Assembly (NCBI RefSeq): GCF_017377745.1
Contig: NZ_JAFVMG010000004.1
Coordinates: 102,030-166,029 of the forward strand
Source: Acetobacter suratthaniensis
GTDB taxonomy: Bacteria > Pseudomonadota > Alphaproteobacteria > Acetobacterales > Acetobacteraceae
DNA: 64,000 nt
Direction: 5' to 3'
A program made the position numbers and the translations under genes. The notes beneath the pieces were generated by a model that was not told where the DNA came from, made no database searches, and worked only from the letters and a program-made list of their open reading frames with translations. Positions 35,683 through 44,411 of this stretch are shown one piece after another; positions within the stretch are counted from its first letter, which is position 1; each line of letters opens with the position of its first letter.

Positions 35683-36510
35683 ATGGCAATATGGGGCAAA
35701 ATTTTCGGGGGCGTTACCGGCTTTGCCGTAGGCGGCCCTCTGGGGGCTGCTGTCGGCACCGCACTGGGACACGCGGCAGATACCCGCACCCTTCTCCAGC
35801 CCCCCGCGGGCGGATGGAGCGAACGCTGGGCTGCGCGGGCACGCCCCGATGCCAGCGGCGCCGCCACGTTTATTGCGGCAAAACTGGCGGCCACTCTGGG
35901 CAAAAAAGAACAGCTCTACGGGCTGAGCTGCGTAATCCTGAGTGCCAAGCTGGCCAAATGCGATGCGCCGGTCAACCGCCACGAAATCAACGCCTTCAAG
36001 GCACGCATGATGGTTCCGCCCGAAAACCAGCGCGAAATCGGCCGCCTGTTTGACATGGCCCGCCAGCGCACGGATGACTACGAAGCCTTCGCGCGTGAAC
36101 TGGGCAACGCCTACCAGCAGGACAAGCAGCCGCTTGAGGAACTGCTGGCCATCCTGTTTACCATTGCCCGCGCCGATCTTACCCCCGATGAACCGTTAAC
36201 CCGCGAGGAAGACCGCTTTCTGCGCCGGGTTCATACGCTGTTCGGCCTGAGCCACGGAGCATGGGAACGCGCCGCTACAGGCCGCGCCCGGCCAGCCATG
36301 GCAGAGGAAGACGCTTATGTGGTGATGGGGGTCAGTGCCTCACTTTCCAATGATGAGCTGCGTGCCCACTGGAAAACGCTGGTGCGTCAGTACCACCCCG
36401 ACATCATGGCTGCTCGCGGCGCCAGTGAAGAAGAAACCCGCGCAGCCTCAATCAGAATTTCGAAAATAAATGCCGCCTGGGACGTTATCAAACGCGACAG
36501 GGGGCTTTAA
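35683..36510 (+). CDS. DjlA-like co-chaperone (TerB-like plus J domain)
   Basis: A 275-residue protein. The N-terminal glycine-rich segment (W-G-K-I-F-G-G-V-T-G-F-A-V-G-G-P-L-G-A-A-V-G) is typical of DjlA membrane insertion. Residues about 75-195 form an acidic TerB-like helical domain, and residues 208-275 a J domain (Y-V-V-M-G-V). The DnaK-stimulating H-P-D tripeptide lies in V-R-Q-Y-H-P-D-I. Probably an inner-membrane-attached DnaK partner. ATG at 35683; the queG unit ends 78 bases upstream. Confidence 0.87.
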   Translation: MAIWGKIFGGVTGFAVGGPLGAAVGTALGHAADTRTLLQPPAGGWSERWAARARPDASGAATFIAAKLAATLGKKEQLYGLSCVILSAKLAKCDAPVNRHEINAFKARMMVPPENQREIGRLFDMARQRTDDYEAFARELGNAYQQDKQPLEELLAILFTIARADLTPDEPLTREEDRFLRRVHTLFGLSHGAWERAATGRARPAMAEEDAYVVMGVSASLSNDELRAHWKTLVRQYHPDIMAARGASEEETRAASIRISKINAAWDVIKRDRGL

Positions 36511-36646
36511 GGCAGGCAACACTGTTTCACCGGCTGTCGCATATGCAGGGAAGCCCTGCCATTGCAGATGGCGTTTCTCATGCTAGAGAGGTCTGGCTCA
36601 CGTTTATGGGCTGGCTTGGGCGCACGCAACAAAGGTAGGGGCTAAG

Positions 36647-37498
36647 ATGATTTCAGGACGGAACGGCGCATGGCTCCGCCCTTGCGCGCAGGCGCGGCAG
36701 AACCAGACGACGCAGCAAAGCACACGGCGCGGCTGGCGCCCCGCCGCCGGGCGCTTGGGCCTTGCCATGCTGCTGGCCAGCACCACCGCATGTAGCGCCA
36801 TCAAGGCGCCCGTTCCCAAAGACCCGGATGAACTGGCGGAATACAAGGCAGCCAACGACCCTTACGAGCCGCTGAACCGTAAAACCTACAACATGACCAT
36901 GACGTTCGATAAATATGCGCTGCGTCCGGTCGCCAAGGCTTATGTGTGGGCCGTGCCCCGCCCCGTGCGCAACTCGCTGGGCAACATGATCACCACCATG
37001 AATGAGCCTTCCGTGTTCTTCAACGATGTCGGCGCAGGCAAACCCCGCCGGGCGGGCGATTCGTTCGTGCGCTGGTGCATCAACATGACCGCAGGGCTTG
37101 GCGGTTTTATCGATGTGGCCAAAATGGCGGGTTACCCCCACCATGCCAACGATGCCGGGCTGACCATGGCCAACTGGGGCATTTCCTCCGGGCCATACCT
37201 GTTCCTGCCCATGGGGCCGTCCTCGCTACGTGATGGCATTGGTTATGGAATCGATCAGGGGCTTTCCCCCTGGAACTACGTCCCCCGCGGCTACGGGCTG
37301 CTCAGCTTCAACTGGGCTTACAACATGCTGGGCGTGATACACGGACGTTCCGAACATCTGGATGATCTCGACGCCCTGCAGCGCGATGCGCTTGATCCCT
37401 ACGCAACCATTCGCAGCGCATACCAGCAGCAGCGCAAGGCGCAGGCCGAAGCCATCCGCAACGACCACCGCGCCACCGTGCCCGCCTGGTATCAATAA
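36647..37498 (+). CDS. mlaA: MlaA (VacJ) outer-membrane lipoprotein
   Basis: Extracts misplaced phospholipids from the outer leaflet of the outer membrane. The lipobox ends at Cys49 (A-S-T-T-A-C-S) after a long basic N-region. The core has D-P-Y-E-P-L-N-R-K-T-Y, P-R-P-V-R-N-S-L-G-N, N-E-P-S-V-F-F-N, G-G-F-I-D-V-A and W-G-I-S-S-G-P-Y-L-F-L-P-M-G-P-S-S-L-R-D-G. At 283 residues it is of normal length. A nearer start may exist because the first 30 residues are unusually polar. mlaC follows after 23 bases, forming an envelope-maintenance pair. Confidence 0.93.
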   Translation: MISGRNGAWLRPCAQARQNQTTQQSTRRGWRPAAGRLGLAMLLASTTACSAIKAPVPKDPDELAEYKAANDPYEPLNRKTYNMTMTFDKYALRPVAKAYVWAVPRPVRNSLGNMITTMNEPSVFFNDVGAGKPRRAGDSFVRWCINMTAGLGGFIDVAKMAGYPHHANDAGLTMANWGISSGPYLFLPMGPSSLRDGIGYGIDQGLSPWNYVPRGYGLLSFNWAYNMLGVIHGRSEHLDDLDALQRDALDPYATIRSAYQQQRKAQAEAIRNDHRATVPAWYQ

Positions 37499-37521
37499 CA
37501 ACAACAGCAAGGGTGCTTAGC

Positions 37522-38151
37522 ATGACTTTTTCTGTCAGCCGCCGTGGTGTTCTGGGTTTTCTGGCCGTCGCCTCCACCGGGCTTGCGCCCGTATCCGCCG
37601 CATGGGCGGCGCAGGATGCCCGCGCATTCATCCAGTCCTTTGGTGAGCAGCTTGTGGCTATTGTGAACAGCCCCCTGCCTCTGGCGGAGAAAAAAGAAAA
37701 AATCATGCCGCTGGTGAGCCGTAACGTCGATATTGACGGGATTGGCCGCTATTGCCTGGGACGCTTCTGGAAGGTGGCCACACCTGAACAGCAGAAGCAT
37801 TATCTTGCACTGTTCAACCAGATTCTGGCCAATGCCATTACCGACAAGCTGGGCGATTATCGTGGTGTCAGCTTCACCATTGGCAACGTGACACGCAGCG
37901 GCGATGACGACTCCGTTGACGCAACGCTGATACGCCCACAACAGCCGCCCGCAGCCATGCAGTGGCTTGTAAACAGCAGCAGCGGCTCACCCAAGGTGGT
38001 GGATGTGATTGGCGAAGGGGCAAGCCTGCGCCTGACCCAACGCAACGACTATTCTTCTTTCATTGCCCGCAACGGGGGCGATATCGACACGCTGCTGCGC
38101 GCCCTGCAAAAGCAGATCGATCACCACAACACCGCCAGCGCCCAGCAGTAA
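37522..38151 (+). CDS. mlaC: MlaC-family periplasmic phospholipid carrier
   Basis: Shuttles phospholipids between MlaA and the MlaFEDB complex. The signal peptide (M-T-F-S-V-S-R-R-G-V-L-G-F-L-A-V) has a twin-arginine-like S-R-R-G-V-L, with cleavage near A-A-W-A-A. The core contains I-V-N-S-P-L-P-L-A-E-K, V-D-I-D-G-I-G-R-Y-C-L-G-R-F-W and V-V-D-V-I-G-E-G-A-S-L. The ATG at 37522, with AAGGG 8 bases upstream, is preferred to the GTG at 37513. The mlaD partner is at 19.7 kb. Confidence 0.9.
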   Translation: MTFSVSRRGVLGFLAVASTGLAPVSAAWAAQDARAFIQSFGEQLVAIVNSPLPLAEKKEKIMPLVSRNVDIDGIGRYCLGRFWKVATPEQQKHYLALFNQILANAITDKLGDYRGVSFTIGNVTRSGDDDSVDATLIRPQQPPAAMQWLVNSSSGSPKVVDVIGEGASLRLTQRNDYSSFIARNGGDIDTLLRALQKQIDHHNTASAQQ

Positions 38152-38160
38152 CACCATGCG

Positions 38161-38181
38161 TGCGCCCCGCTCCGGGGCGCA
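38161..38181. terminator. Hairpin between convergent mlaC and GNAT genes
   Basis: A perfect 9-bp GC stem (TGCGCCCCG and its complement) with a 3-base loop, 9 bases after mlaC and 3 bases after the convergent acetyltransferase. It could serve both, although T runs are lacking. Confidence 0.5.
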
Positions 38182-38184
38182 GCA

Positions 38185-38682
38185 TTACGAACGCAGGCTT
38201 TCGTATAGCACCATGGTCTGACCATTTCTGGCAAAGGTCTCGACCACGTGCATGCCAATGCTGCCCAGTATGGTGCGCGAGGCAACGTTGTTCTCGGCGG
38301 CAACCGCCACCACCCTATGAAGACCGGCATCATGTGCGAAGTTGAGGGCGGCATTGGCAGCCTCACGCGCAATCCCTCGCCCACGTGCCCACGAATGCAG
38401 GGCAAAGCGCAGGCCAAAGCCACGGCCATCCGGCCTGAGATGCAGGCCGGTCATGCCAACAAAGCGACCATTTTCCCGGATTGTGAAAATACCGACCCGA
38501 TAACGCGCCCAGAACGCAATATCCTCGGCCATATCCTGCTCGGCCTGCTGGCGGGTACGCACGCCCCCCAGCATCTGCCCGAAAGCGGCACCATCCGCTT
38601 TCAGGGCAGCCATATGATTCATATCCTGCCACGTGACAGGATAAAGCCACAGCCGGGGCGTACGGACGGAACGTAAATCCAT
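38185..38682 (-). CDS. GNAT N-acetyltransferase (RimJ/RimL-like)
   Basis: A 165-residue GNAT protein. The R-T-P-R-L-W-L-Y-P-V-T start and the acetyl-CoA loop region W-A-R-G-R-G-I-A-R-E-A-A (family Q/RxxGxG/A) are clear, followed by V-V-A-V-A-A-E-N-N-V-A-S-R-T-I-L, typical of the RimJ/RimL subgroup. The substrate is unknown: ribosomal protein, antibiotic or small molecule are all possible. The first codon (38685) is followed directly by a second ATG. Confidence 0.83.
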   Translation of the reverse strand: MDLRSVRTPRLWLYPVTWQDMNHMAALKADGAAFGQMLGGVRTRQQAEQDMAEDIAFWARYRVGIFTIRENGRFVGMTGLHLRPDGRGFGLRFALHSWARGRGIAREAANAALNFAHDAGLHRVVAVAAENNVASRTILGSIGMHVVETFARNGQTMVLYESLRS

Positions 38683-38700
38683 CACCTACCCCGCTGCGTC

Positions 38701-38724
38701 AAAAAAGCGGCCGCAGGCAGCCGC
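38701..38724 (-). terminator. Intrinsic terminator of ettA
   Basis: On the minus strand a GCGGC-GCCGC hairpin is followed by six T residues, 10 bases after the ettA stop. Confidence 0.7.
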
Positions 38725-38733
38725 CCCGCCGTA

Positions 38734-40413
38734 TCAGCGGGCGAGCGGCTTGTAGCGAATCCGGCTGGGTTCGGTCGCATCGGGGCCAAGGCGACGGCGT
38801 TTGTCTTCCTCATAAGCCTGGAAGTTACCCTCAAACCATTCGACGTGGGAATCACCTTCAAACGCCAGAATATGCGTCGCCAGACGATCAAGGAACCAGC
38901 GATCATGCGAGATCACCACCGCGCAGCCGGGGAACTCGGCCAGCGCGTCTTCCAGCGCACGCAGGGTATCCACGTCCAGATCGTTGGTCGGTTCGTCAAG
39001 CAGAAGGACGTTGCTTTCCTTGCGCAGCATCTTGGCCAGATGCACGCGGTTACGCTCACCACCCGACAGGATACCGACCTTTTTCTGCTGGTCTGACCCT
39101 TTGAAATTGAACGCCCCCACATAAGCGCGAGAAGGCACCGCACGCTTGCCCAGATAGATGACATCGGTGCCGCCGGAAATTTCTTCCCATACGCTCTTGT
39201 CGGGATCGAGGCTGTCACGCGACTGATCGACGTAACCCAGCTTGACGGTCTCGCCCACCTTGAGCGAACCGGAATCGGGTTCTTCCTGCCCGATGATCAT
39301 CTTGAACAGGGTGGACTTACCCGCACCGTTCGGCCCGATCACACCTACAATGCCACCCGGCGGCAGCTTGAAGCTCAGGTTGTCGATCAGCAGGTGATCG
39401 CCAAAACCTTTGCTGAGGTTTTCGGCTTCGATCACCGTGCCGCCAAGGCGCGGCCCCGGAGAAATGACGATATCCGCCACCCCGCTAACCTTCTCCGCAC
39501 TGGCGGCCAGCATTTCCTCGTACTGGGCAATACGCGCCTTGCTCTTGCTCTGACGGGCCTTGGGGCTGGACTGAATCCATTCCTCTTCCGCCGCAAGAGC
39601 ACGCTGGCGCGCACTTTCTTCTTTTTCTTCCTGAGCCAGACGCTTGCGCTTCTGTTCCAGCCACGAGGAGTAATTGCCCTCGAACGGAATACCGCGACCG
39701 CGCTCGATTTCCAGAATCCAGTTGGTCACGTTGTCCAGGAAGTAACGGTCATGGGTAATGACCATGACGGTGCCTGCGTAGTCGCGCAGGGTTTTTTCAA
39801 GCCAAGCAACACTTTCTGCGTCGAGATGGTTGGTCGGTTCGTCAAGCAGCAGCAGGTCGGGCTTTTCCAGCAGCAGGCGGCACAGGGCCACCCGGCGGCG
39901 CTCACCGCCCGAAAGCTTGTCCACCGGGCTATCAGCCGGGGGGCAACGCAGGGCGTCCAGTGCGATTTCAAGCTTGCGATCCAGCTCCCAGCCATCGCCC
40001 GCGTCGATTTTTTCCTGCAGTTCGGCCTGTTCGGCCAGCAGGGCATTCATTTCGTCATCGTCCATCGGCTCGGCAAAGCGCATCGAGATCTCGTTGAAAC
40101 GATCGACGGCCTTTTTCAGATCACCGAAACCCAGGGCTACGTTCTCGCCCACGGTCAGGGTGGGGTCGAGCTGGGGCTCCTGCTCCAGATAGCCAACCCG
40201 CGCGCCTTCAGCCGCCCAGGCCTCGCCCCCGAACTCCTTGTCCAGACCGGCCATGATCTTGAGCAGGGTGGATTTACCAGCGCCGTTGACGCCGAGAATA
40301 CCGATCTTGGCACCCGGCACGAAGGACAGGGTAATGCCCTTGAAGACCTCTCGCCCACCGGGATAGGCTTTTGTGAGATCCTTCATCACATAGACGTATT
40401 GATAAGATGCCAT
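38734..40413 (-). CDS. ettA: Energy-dependent translational throttle protein EttA (ABC-F)
   Basis: A ribosome-binding ABC-F ATPase that gates the first elongation step according to ATP level. Two ABC cassettes are present, each with Walker A ([18 protein letters not shown]), signature (L-S-G-G-E-R) and Walker B (L-L-L-D-E-P-T-N). The P-tIM linker and arm lie between them. The ATG at 40413 ([10 protein letters not shown]) gives 559 residues, close to E. coli EttA; the longer frame runs into the tRNA gene upstream. Confidence 0.95.
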   Translation of the reverse strand: MASYQYVYVMKDLTKAYPGGREVFKGITLSFVPGAKIGILGVNGAGKSTLLKIMAGLDKEFGGEAWAAEGARVGYLEQEPQLDPTLTVGENVALGFGDLKKAVDRFNEISMRFAEPMDDDEMNALLAEQAELQEKIDAGDGWELDRKLEIALDALRCPPADSPVDKLSGGERRRVALCRLLLEKPDLLLLDEPTNHLDAESVAWLEKTLRDYAGTVMVITHDRYFLDNVTNWILEIERGRGIPFEGNYSSWLEQKRKRLAQEEKEESARQRALAAEEEWIQSSPKARQSKSKARIAQYEEMLAASAEKVSGVADIVISPGPRLGGTVIEAENLSKGFGDHLLIDNLSFKLPPGGIVGVIGPNGAGKSTLFKMIIGQEEPDSGSLKVGETVKLGYVDQSRDSLDPDKSVWEEISGGTDVIYLGKRAVPSRAYVGAFNFKGSDQQKKVGILSGGERNRVHLAKMLRKESNVLLLDEPTNDLDVDTLRALEDALAEFPGCAVVISHDRWFLDRLATHILAFEGDSHVEWFEGNFQAYEEDKRRRLGPDATEPSRIRYKPLAR

Positions 40414-40487
40414 GATGATGACCCCCGTTTGTGGCTGAAGCTGAAAGCGCCGCCAGCAGACACGCCAGCCAACTCGCGATAAATGCC

Positions 40488-40561
40488 TGCGCCCGGCAGG
40501 ACTTGAACCCGCAACCAAGCCGTTATGAGCGGCCCGCTCTAACCAATTGAGCTACGGGCGC
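40488..40561 (-). tRNA. tRNA with CAU anticodon (Ile2 or elongator Met)
   Basis: On the minus strand a full cloverleaf is visible: acceptor GCGCCCG/CGGGCGC, a D arm with GCTC/GAGC, the anticodon loop CTCATAA giving CAU, a T arm GCGGG-TTCAAGT-CCTGC and discriminator A. CCA is not encoded. Whether C34 is modified to lysidine (tRNA-Ile2) or the tRNA is elongator Met cannot be settled by eye. A minus-strand tRNA just upstream of ettA. Confidence 0.9.
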
Positions 40562-40743
40562 GCAGGCGGCTTCCTGATTACGCAACCAGAGAAATTTGGC
40601 AAGGGTCTTCCTTAGGAAAATCCACGGACAATCATATCGCACGCTGACTGTGCGCCCCATGCGGCACCAGCGCTCTTGGCAAGTCGCGGGCGGGCGGATA
40701 GGGTCTGCGGCATCCCAATTTTCATGTGCTGGAGCCGTGTTCC

Positions 40744-41271
40744 ATGGATGTCTCGAAACTTTCCGCCGGCAAGGATGTGCCGTTCGACATCAATGTCGTG
40801 ATCGAAATTCCGCAGGGTTCTTCGGTCAAATATGAAATCGACAAGGAAAGCGGCGCCCTTGTGGTGGATCGCTTCCTGTTCACCCCCATGGCCTACCCGA
40901 CAGCCTATGGCTTCATCCCCAACACGCTGGCGGCTGATGGCGACCCGACGGATGCCCTCGTGCTCACCCCCGCCGCCGTTGTGCCCGGCAGCGTTATCCG
41001 TGCGCGGCCCATTGGCGTGCTGAAGATGGAAGACGAGTCCGGTCAGGATGAAAAGATCATCTGCGTACCGCACGACAAGGTGCACCCGCAGTACACCACC
41101 GTGCAGTCCATTGATGACCTGCCCGAAATCACGGTGAAGGCCATCGAGCACTTTTTCACCCGCTACAAGGATCTGGAAAAGGGCAAATGGGTCAAGGTAA
41201 CCGGCTGGGGCGACAAGGCCGAAGCCGGTGACTTCATCGTCAAGGCTCTTGAAGCGGCACGCGGCAAGTAA
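40744..41271 (+). CDS. ppa: Inorganic pyrophosphatase (family I)
   Basis: Hydrolyses pyrophosphate. The 175-residue length and all family I blocks are present: V-V-I-E-I-P-Q-G-S-S-V-K-Y-E, F-L-F-T-P-M-A-Y-P-T-A-Y-G-F-I-P, the metal-binding D-G-D-P-T-D-A-L-V-L, and E-I-T-V-K-A-I-E-H-F-F-x-x-Y-K-D-L. The start at 40744 (M-D-V-S-K-L) is chosen over the GTG at 40726. Followed by its own strong terminator. Confidence 0.96.
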   Translation: MDVSKLSAGKDVPFDINVVIEIPQGSSVKYEIDKESGALVVDRFLFTPMAYPTAYGFIPNTLAADGDPTDALVLTPAAVVPGSVIRARPIGVLKMEDESGQDEKIICVPHDKVHPQYTTVQSIDDLPEITVKAIEHFFTRYKDLEKGKWVKVTGWGDKAEAGDFIVKALEAARGK

Positions 41272-41307
41272 TCCTGCCCAACCGCTGGCCCCACAGGCCA
41301 TAACAGA

Positions 41308-41352
41308 ACGGCGCATCGGCCCCTTAATGCAGGGAGCGGATGCGCCGTTTTT
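41308..41352 (+). terminator. Intrinsic terminator of ppa
   Basis: A 10-bp stem ACGGCGCATC (41308-41317) pairs with 41339-41348 and is followed by a T run of five. Confidence 0.8.
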
Positions 41353-41495
41353 GCTGACAGGCCACGGGCCTGATCGGGGGGAGCGCAAAAAATACACCGC
41401 CCTGTGCATTTTTTTGCTTAACCCCGGTTGCCAAACGAAAAAACATCAGTATAAAGCGGCACATACCGACGCACACTACGGTGAGCGTCTGGACT

Positions 41496-41572
<77 letters not shown>

Positions 41573-41609
41573 CTTCAAAATTCCTCACAACAGAATAACG
41601 AAGTGGCGC

Positions 41610-41633
41610 GACAGACACCTCTCGGTGCCTGTC
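41610..41633. terminator. Hairpin between tRNA-Asp and ahpD
   Basis: GACAGACACC and GGTGCCTGTC pair with one mismatch around TCTC. The hairpin lies between the tRNA and the convergent ahpD stop, so it may serve either. Confidence 0.45.
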
Positions 41634-41645
41634 ATCCCCTCCTGA

Positions 41646-42173
41646 TCAATCCTGCAATGCAGTCGCGGCCTGAAGTGTCACGGCAACCGCATGCACAACG
41701 GCGGCAATGCGCGCGGCTGTCTGCACTGCACCAGACCCCAGAGCCTCCCGCACGATTTTTTCGTGGCTGGTCACGCACAGGTCACAGCCATTAATGGCGG
41801 ACACGGCCAGACACCACAGCTCGAAATCAACCTTGTCCACGCCGGGATTGCCAATAACGCTCATGCGAAGCTGGGCGGGCATTTTGCCGTATTCACCACC
41901 CGCCATGTGTACAAAGCGGTAATAGATATTGTTCATGCCCATGATGGCCGCAGCAGACTCAGCAGCCGCCAGCGCCTGCGCGGAAAGAACGTCGCGGTAC
42001 TGGGCTACAACGGCGCGCGTTACCTCATCATTCCGTGCAGCAATGGCACAGGCCACGAATGTGCCCGCAAGCTGCTGGGGCGTCAGGCTGACATCATTGG
42101 CCAGCGTGCCGAGATTGAGCCGCAGGTCTTTGGCATAATCGGGAATGCGATCCTTGAGGGTGTCAATAGACAT
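41646..42173 (-). CDS. ahpD: Alkyl hydroperoxide reductase partner AhpD
   Basis: A 175-residue carboxymuconolactone-decarboxylase-fold protein that reduces AhpC in place of AhpF. The redox pair and proton relay are clear in [11 protein letters not shown] (CxxC with downstream His), preceded by [11 protein letters not shown]. The family's upstream [10 protein letters not shown] block is also present. It lies 243 bases downstream of ahpC on the same strand, and the OxyR-type regulator is divergent from ahpC, making a peroxide-defence locus. Confidence 0.92.
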   Translation of the reverse strand: MSIDTLKDRIPDYAKDLRLNLGTLANDVSLTPQQLAGTFVACAIAARNDEVTRAVVAQYRDVLSAQALAAAESAAAIMGMNNIYYRFVHMAGGEYGKMPAQLRMSVIGNPGVDKVDFELWCLAVSAINGCDLCVTSHEKIVREALGSGAVQTAARIAAVVHAVAVTLQAATALQD

Positions 42174-42379
42174 GACTTTTCCTTCACCGGTTGGGGTGTT
42201 GTGGCAATACTAAGCTGAACGGAAAAAACAGACAGGCAGGGCTTGTCCGGCGCATGATGCCGTAACGGCCAATCCGCAGGGCAGCGTGACGCTGCGCGCC
42301 TTTGAACGGGGTGCGCCCTGCAGGACAGCACCCCATGCCCCATGTAAGAGGCTCCGACAGGGTCAAAGACCCTGCGGAA

Positions 42380-42404
42380 GCCTTTCCAGTCAGACTGGAA
42401 AGGC
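42380..42404 (-). terminator. Hairpin between ahpC and ahpD
   Basis: A perfect 11-bp stem (GCCTTTCCAGT with ACTGGAAAGGC, loop CAG), 12 bases after the ahpC stop and without a T run. A second stem, GGGGTGC/GCACCCC, lies near 42308-42334. They could attenuate ahpD relative to ahpC. Confidence 0.5.
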
Positions 42405-42416
42405 AGAAGGTCAGGC

Positions 42417-42959
42417 TCAGACCTTAATGAAGTCGTCGCCCTGCTTCCAGTTACACGGGCACAGCTCGTCGCTCTGCAGACCGTCGAGAACGCGCAGAAC
42501 TTCCTGCGGGTTACGGCCAACGGAGAGGTCGTTCACGGAGACATGACGGATCACGCCCTGCGGATCGACAACGAAGGTGGCGCGCAGGGCAACACCCGAA
42601 TCGCGCGCCATCACGCCCGTGCCTTCGGTCAGCTCGCGCTTGATGTCAGCCAGCATCGGGATCGGCAGATCCTTCAGGTCGGCGTGGTGCAGGCGCCAGT
42701 TGAGGTGGACGAACTCGCTATCGATGGACACACCGTAAACAACGGCGTCACGATCAGCGAATTCCTTGGCCAGCTTGCCGAAAGCAACGATTTCGGTCGG
42801 GCAGACGAAAGTGAAGTCCTTGGGCCAGAAGAACACGATCTTCCACTTGCCTGCATCGCTCTGATCCGTGATCTGAACGAACTCACCCTTGAGGCCTTCC
42901 GGGCCACCCGGAACGGAGGGCAGGTTAAAGCTGGGAAATTTATCGCCAACAGTCAGCAT
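42417..42959 (-). CDS. ahpC: Peroxiredoxin AhpC
   Basis: A 2-Cys peroxiredoxin of 180 residues. The peroxidatic Cys lies in F-T-F-V-C-P-T-E-I; the C-terminal C-P-C-N-W holds the resolving Cys. It is of the AhpE/mycobacterial-AhpC-like type that pairs with AhpD, which lies downstream. It is divergent from the OxyR-like gene, with 182 bases between starts; AGGAGCTAGAGCA upstream of the ATG provides the ribosome-binding site. Confidence 0.95.
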   Translation of the reverse strand: MLTVGDKFPSFNLPSVPGGPEGLKGEFVQITDQSDAGKWKIVFFWPKDFTFVCPTEIVAFGKLAKEFADRDAVVYGVSIDSEFVHLNWRLHHADLKDLPIPMLADIKRELTEGTGVMARDSGVALRATFVVDPQGVIRHVSVNDLSVGRNPQEVLRVLDGLQSDELCPCNWKQGDDFIKV

Positions 42960-43141
42960 TGCTCTAGCTCCTTATTTAACTAGCTTTTTGCCACCAGCAT
43001 GCGGCACGCTAGCGGCTTCGTTATTCTGTATGGCCCGGCTCGTTCATTTAATCCAATGAATATTTTATATAATAATGATTGATACACTCGATCAAAACAG
43101 CCACCTTTGATGAACCGACCTCCGCCATACGGGAAACCGCC

Positions 43142-44074
43142 ATGCTGCCCCTGCCCTCCGCCCAGCAGCTCCGCTATCTGATCGCCCTATCCGAACTGCG
43201 CCATTTTGGCCGGGCAGCAGCAGCCTGCGCGGTTACGCAATCAACCCTGTCAGCCGGAATCATGGCACTTGAGCGCCAGCTTGACGCCACCCTGCTCGAT
43301 CGCACGGTCGGCAAAAAAGTGGTGTTTACCCCGCTCGGTCACGAAATCGCGCTCAAGGCCCGGCAAGCGCTAGCGGCACTCGAATCCGTGCCCCAACTGG
43401 CCGCCGCAGCCCGCACGCCCCTGACCGGCCCAATGCGACTCGGTATTATCCCGACCATCGGGCCTTTTCTCATTCCACAGACCGTCACCACCCTGCGTGA
43501 ACATTTCCCGCGCCTGCTGCTCTCCATTACGGAAGATACGACCGAGCATCTGCTGGAAAAACTTGCTCTGGGGCAGCTCGACATTCTGGCGCTCGCCATG
43601 CCCTGCCTGTGCGATGGCACTGAAACCCACCCGCTCTGGCAAGACCCATTCCGTGTAATCATGCCCGAAGGCCACCCACTGGCCAGCCTGAACACCGTAC
43701 CGGTCTCACGCCTGTCGAGTCATGGTATGGTCATGATGGAAGATGGGCACTGCCTGCGTGAGCAGACACTTGCCATCTGCCGTCAGGGGCCAAACCGCGC
43801 AGGCACCGAAGGCGAAAGCGAGGCTACCTTTACCGCCATGTCGCTCCATAGCATGGCGGAACTGGTGGAACTGGGGTTGGGGATCGCCATCATGCCGGCT
43901 CTGGCCATTGATGGTGGTATCCTGAAAGGGCGGCGGATTCTCTCGCGCCCACTGACTGGCGGCCCCGCATGGCGCACGCTCGGGCTGGCCTGGCGGCCCC
44001 GATCCCCCCGGGCCGCTGACTTCCAAACTCTCTCGGCTACACTGGCGACACTCCGCCCACCCGAAAGCGCGTAA
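43142..44074 (+). CDS. oxyR: LysR-type peroxide regulator OxyR
   Basis: A 310-residue LysR regulator. The winged HTH is at residues 5-65 (L-R-Y-L-I-A-L-S-E-L-R-H-F-G-R-A-A-A-A-C-A-V-T-Q-S-T-L-S). The two redox cysteines of OxyR are recognisable in M-M-E-D-G-H-C-L-R-E-Q-T-L-A-I-C. It is divergent from ahpC, its expected target. The ATG at 43142 gives the canonical N-terminus; the frame begins 63 bases earlier at 43079 without family sequence. Confidence 0.93.
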   Translation: MLPLPSAQQLRYLIALSELRHFGRAAAACAVTQSTLSAGIMALERQLDATLLDRTVGKKVVFTPLGHEIALKARQALAALESVPQLAAAARTPLTGPMRLGIIPTIGPFLIPQTVTTLREHFPRLLLSITEDTTEHLLEKLALGQLDILALAMPCLCDGTETHPLWQDPFRVIMPEGHPLASLNTVPVSRLSSHGMVMMEDGHCLREQTLAICRQGPNRAGTEGESEATFTAMSLHSMAELVELGLGIAIMPALAIDGGILKGRRILSRPLTGGPAWRTLGLAWRPRSPRAADFQTLSATLATLRPPESA

Positions 44075-44158
44075 AGTCATGACTGCGTCTTTTAAGGGTC
44101 AAACCATGATTTTCCGCCGGAAAAATGGCTAATTTGCCAATCTGACAGGCCGTAAATC

Positions 44159-44187
44159 TTGACTCTGAGGCTTAGTGCCAGTAATTC
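44159..44187 (+). promoter_or_regulatory. Possible sigma-70 promoter for rpmJ
   Basis: TTGACT, a 17-base spacer, then TAATTC, ending 51 bases before the rpmJ start. The -10 box is weak, so this is only a candidate. Confidence 0.35.
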
Positions 44188-44238
44188 CCAACCCAACTTA
44201 AATTATGCACTCACCAGTTTCGGCGGAGAATACGGGCC

Positions 44239-44364
44239 ATGAAGATCAGAAACAGCCTGAAGTCAGCCAAGGTGCGCGATAAGGACTGCCGTGTGGTTCG
44301 TCGTCGTGGCCGGGTTTACGTCATCAACAAGAAGAACCCCCGCATGAAGGCCCGTCAGGGCTAA
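44239..44364 (+). CDS. rpmJ: 50S ribosomal protein L36
   Basis: A 41-residue protein, [11 protein letters not shown] onward, ending N-P-R-M-K-A-R-Q-G. It has one Cys (K-D-C-R-V-V), so it is the C-minus, zinc-free type of L36, usual in alphaproteobacteria. Strongly basic, as expected. It stands apart from ribosomal operons, as is common for this type. Confidence 0.95.
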   Translation: MKIRNSLKSAKVRDKDCRVVRRRGRVYVINKKNPRMKARQG

Positions 44365-44411
44365 AGCATATGGCGGAACAGACCCACACGGTCTGCTTTT
44401 TCCTGCCTATC

